From: Parerythrobacter lutipelagi
Lineage (GTDB): Bacteria; Pseudomonadota; Alphaproteobacteria; Sphingomonadales; Sphingomonadaceae
Direction: 5' to 3'
NCBI RefSeq assembly: GCF_005434975.1
Contig: NZ_SKCJ01000002.1
Coordinates: 1,178,001 to 1,242,000, forward strand
Length of the DNA: 64,000 bases
Shown here in pieces: positions 62,743-64,000 of the stretch. Both the position numbers and the translations under genes were made by a program. Each line of letters opens with the position of its first letter. Position 1 is the first letter of the stretch. The notes beneath the pieces were generated by a model, which saw only the letters and a program-made list of their open reading frames with translations, had not been told where the DNA came from and did not search any database.

Positions 62743-62765
62743 TTGGTCAAGCCGGTTTGGTCAAG
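62743..62765 (-). promoter_or_regulatory. Tandem CTTGACCAA repeats upstream of topA
   Basis: Minus strand: two exact copies of CTTGACCAA, 14 bp start to start. Each holds a TTGACC that could serve as a -35 element; no good -10 box is apparent at 17 bp (the second copy leads to AAAATC). Confidence 0.4.
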
Positions 62766-62785
62766 TCCTGTCGGAGGATTGCAGG

Positions 62786-63457
62786 TCAGGCAAACACGTC
62801 GGCGACCTCGGACGTCGGCTCGGTCAGAATGCGATATACCGCGACCGAGAGCCCCATCATCACTATCGGCAAGATGTGAAGCGCCAGTCCTGGCAGGACC
62901 GTAAGCGGAGAATTGCGTCCAAGCGCACCGGCCAATCCTGACACTGCGCCATAGGCTATCAACCACCCGAACAGGATGACGAACACAGCCAGGCTGAGTT
63001 GCAGTGTGCTACCGTCGCTGGCGCTCCAGCTGTCCCCCATCGCCTGGAACAGACTGCGGTCTCTGGCGACCAGAAAAGCTGGAGCCATGATCCATTTGGC
63101 CATCAGGATCACGCCAGGGACGACCAGAAAATTGGTCGCAAATCCCGCTGCAATCCCGATGAGCAGCGCCATGAAAAACAGCTGGAAAACGCGAAATCGG
63201 TCATCTTCGACAATGCCGTGCCGCTGCATCAGTTGCTGAAACAACCAGTAGTGCGCGACCCAATAGGCGACAAAGCCGGCTAGCCCGATGAGCCCGCCAA
63301 GGCCGACGGTTTGCGACTTTGCTGCATAACCAAGCAAGCCAAGAAACCCGAAACCTGCAAAGTATAACCCGATCTCGCGCTTGATCAGCCCAAGCTCCAG
63401 AAAAGCACCGCCGAGAAAGTCGCCGATGTTTGCCTGCCTTGGTTCATTCAATGCCAT
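62786..63457 (-). CDS. Multi-pass inner-membrane protein of unknown function
   Basis: 223 aa with about six hydrophobic segments (ELGLIKREIGLYFAGFGFLGLLG, IGLAGFVAYWVAHYWLF, LFFMALLIGIAAGF, LSLAVFVILFGWLIAYGAV and others). The layout resembles YciC/UPF0259 or glycerophosphodiesterase-type membrane domains, without a recognisable active site. Start ATG 63457, 19 bp after the dprA stop, so it is probably co-transcribed with dprA. topA follows after 108 bp. Confidence 0.8.
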   Translation of the reverse strand: MALNEPRQANIGDFLGGAFLELGLIKREIGLYFAGFGFLGLLGYAAKSQTVGLGGLIGLAGFVAYWVAHYWLFQQLMQRHGIVEDDRFRVFQLFFMALLIGIAAGFATNFLVVPGVILMAKWIMAPAFLVARDRSLFQAMGDSWSASDGSTLQLSLAVFVILFGWLIAYGAVSGLAGALGRNSPLTVLPGLALHILPIVMMGLSVAVYRILTEPTSEVADVFA

Positions 63458-63476
63458 CAATGCGCCCCATCAGCGG

Positions 63477-64000
63477 TCAGTTGTGAACACTGACTCGTCC
63501 GCCCGCATGCCTCTGCAATCGGCCGGAAATTTCAAGCTCAAGCAGTGCCATTTGCACAGACGCGGCGCTTTCGCCCGATTGGCGGATCAGTTCGTCTATC
63601 GCCACCGGCGCGGTGGTTAGCAAACTGGCGATGTCGGCCGGATCGGCCTCTGCCAATTCTTCATGCGGAGTGAAATCAGGGGCGTTCGCCTCGCGAAAAC
63701 TCGAACGGGGTGTGCCATCGAACCCCCTTAGAAGTTCGACCACGTCATCGACCGCCTGAACCAGGACCGCTCCGTCCCGGATCAGCTTGTTGCAGCCCTG
63801 TGATCGCGCATCGAGCGGGCTACCCGGAATTGCCATTACTTCACGGCCGGCTTCACCCGCGAGACGTGCCGTAATCAGCGAGCCGGACTTGGGCGCGGCT
63901 TCGGCGACCAAGGTTCCGGCGGCAATGCCGGCAATGATCCGGTTGCGGCTGGGGAAGTGGCTGCCGCGTGGTTCGGTACCAGGCGGCTGTTCCGCAAGGA
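63477..64000 (-). CDS. dprA: DNA-processing protein DprA (C-terminal part; start outside window)
   Basis: RecA-loading protein for single-stranded DNA taken up in transformation. The visible 174 codons start mid-gene; the frame is open to the window edge. SRNRIIAGIAAGTLVAEAAPKSGSLITARLA is the end of the Rossmann-like core, followed by AIPGSPLDARSQGCNKLIRDGA. The last 65 residues are a winged-helix domain (PVAIDELIRQSGESAASVQMALLELEISGRL), common in DprA. Confidence 0.95.
   Translation of the reverse strand, partial: LAEQPPGTEPRGSHFPSRNRIIAGIAAGTLVAEAAPKSGSLITARLAGEAGREVMAIPGSPLDARSQGCNKLIRDGAVLVQAVDDVVELLRGFDGTPRSSFREANAPDFTPHEELAEADPADIASLLTTAPVAIDELIRQSGESAASVQMALLELEISGRLQRHAGGRVSVHN

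Noticed and set aside
1-64000. CRISPR arrays, IS elements or prophage genes
   Set aside because: No regularly spaced direct repeats, transposase or phage structural motifs were seen on either strand; the only repeat of note is the palindromic element at 47.4-47.5 kb.

Overview
The window looks like ordinary chromosome from a sphingomonad-type alphaproteobacterium, most likely Erythrobacteraceae (Erythrobacter, Qipengyuania or a relative). The reasons are the moderately high GC content, the alphaproteobacterial gene neighbourhoods (divL-tsaE-amgK-murU-addB-addA-trxA; lepB-rnc-era), a DivL-type pseudo-kinase carrying Tyr in its H box, and a promoter matching the alphaproteobacterial general-stress (EcfG) consensus. 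I see no prophage, IS element, CRISPR array or plasmid functions. The taxon is inferred from gene content, not from a marker search.

Layout. 1-8.8 kb: the end of a membrane diguanylate cyclase, recG, sdhE, mfd, an EAL phosphodiesterase and nadK. 8.8-16 kb: tRNA-Asn, an FkbM methyltransferase, secA, a small secreted protein, a double TonB-domain protein, argJ, an inositol-monophosphatase-family gene and trxA. 16-27 kb: a tightly overlapping minus-strand operon divL-tsaE-amgK-murU-addB-addA, joining cell-cycle signalling, t6A tRNA modification, peptidoglycan sugar salvage and double-strand-break repair. 27-36 kb: ahcY and a divergent peroxiredoxin around a palindromic operator, two unknown small genes, folE, a hemerythrin gene with a stress promoter, tRNA-Arg, mutT, two orphan Flp pilins, an M48 lipoprotein protease, accA and xerD. 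36-41 kb: a secreted unknown protein with a coupled mini membrane protein, divergent from aroK-aroB, then a cyclase-family hydrolase.

41-50 kb holds a complete propionyl-CoA to succinyl-CoA operon on the minus strand: pccB, an unknown lower-GC gene, mce, scpA, an esterase, a DUF3445 (HODM-type) gene, pccA and csaA. A palindromic repeat sits inside it, between mce and scpA. 50-55 kb: two SDR-superfamily enzymes, glutathione reductase and a RhlE-type RNA helicase. 55-64 kb: a small unknown gene, a CheY-like receiver, pgi, lepB-rnc-era, a 60-aa protein coupled to topA, topA with an alternating purine-pyrimidine tract in its promoter region, a membrane protein and the end of dprA.

Most of the window is housekeeping. 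No obviously new multi-gene system is evident. The points most worth a second look are the tyrosine DivL, the likely Z-forming tract in front of topA, the ahcY operator, the stress promoter of the hemerythrin gene, the palindromic repeat in the propionate operon, and the unknown genes in that operon. Many operon junctions are 4-nt stop/start overlaps (ATGA, GTGA, TTGA), and several genes use GTG or TTG starts.
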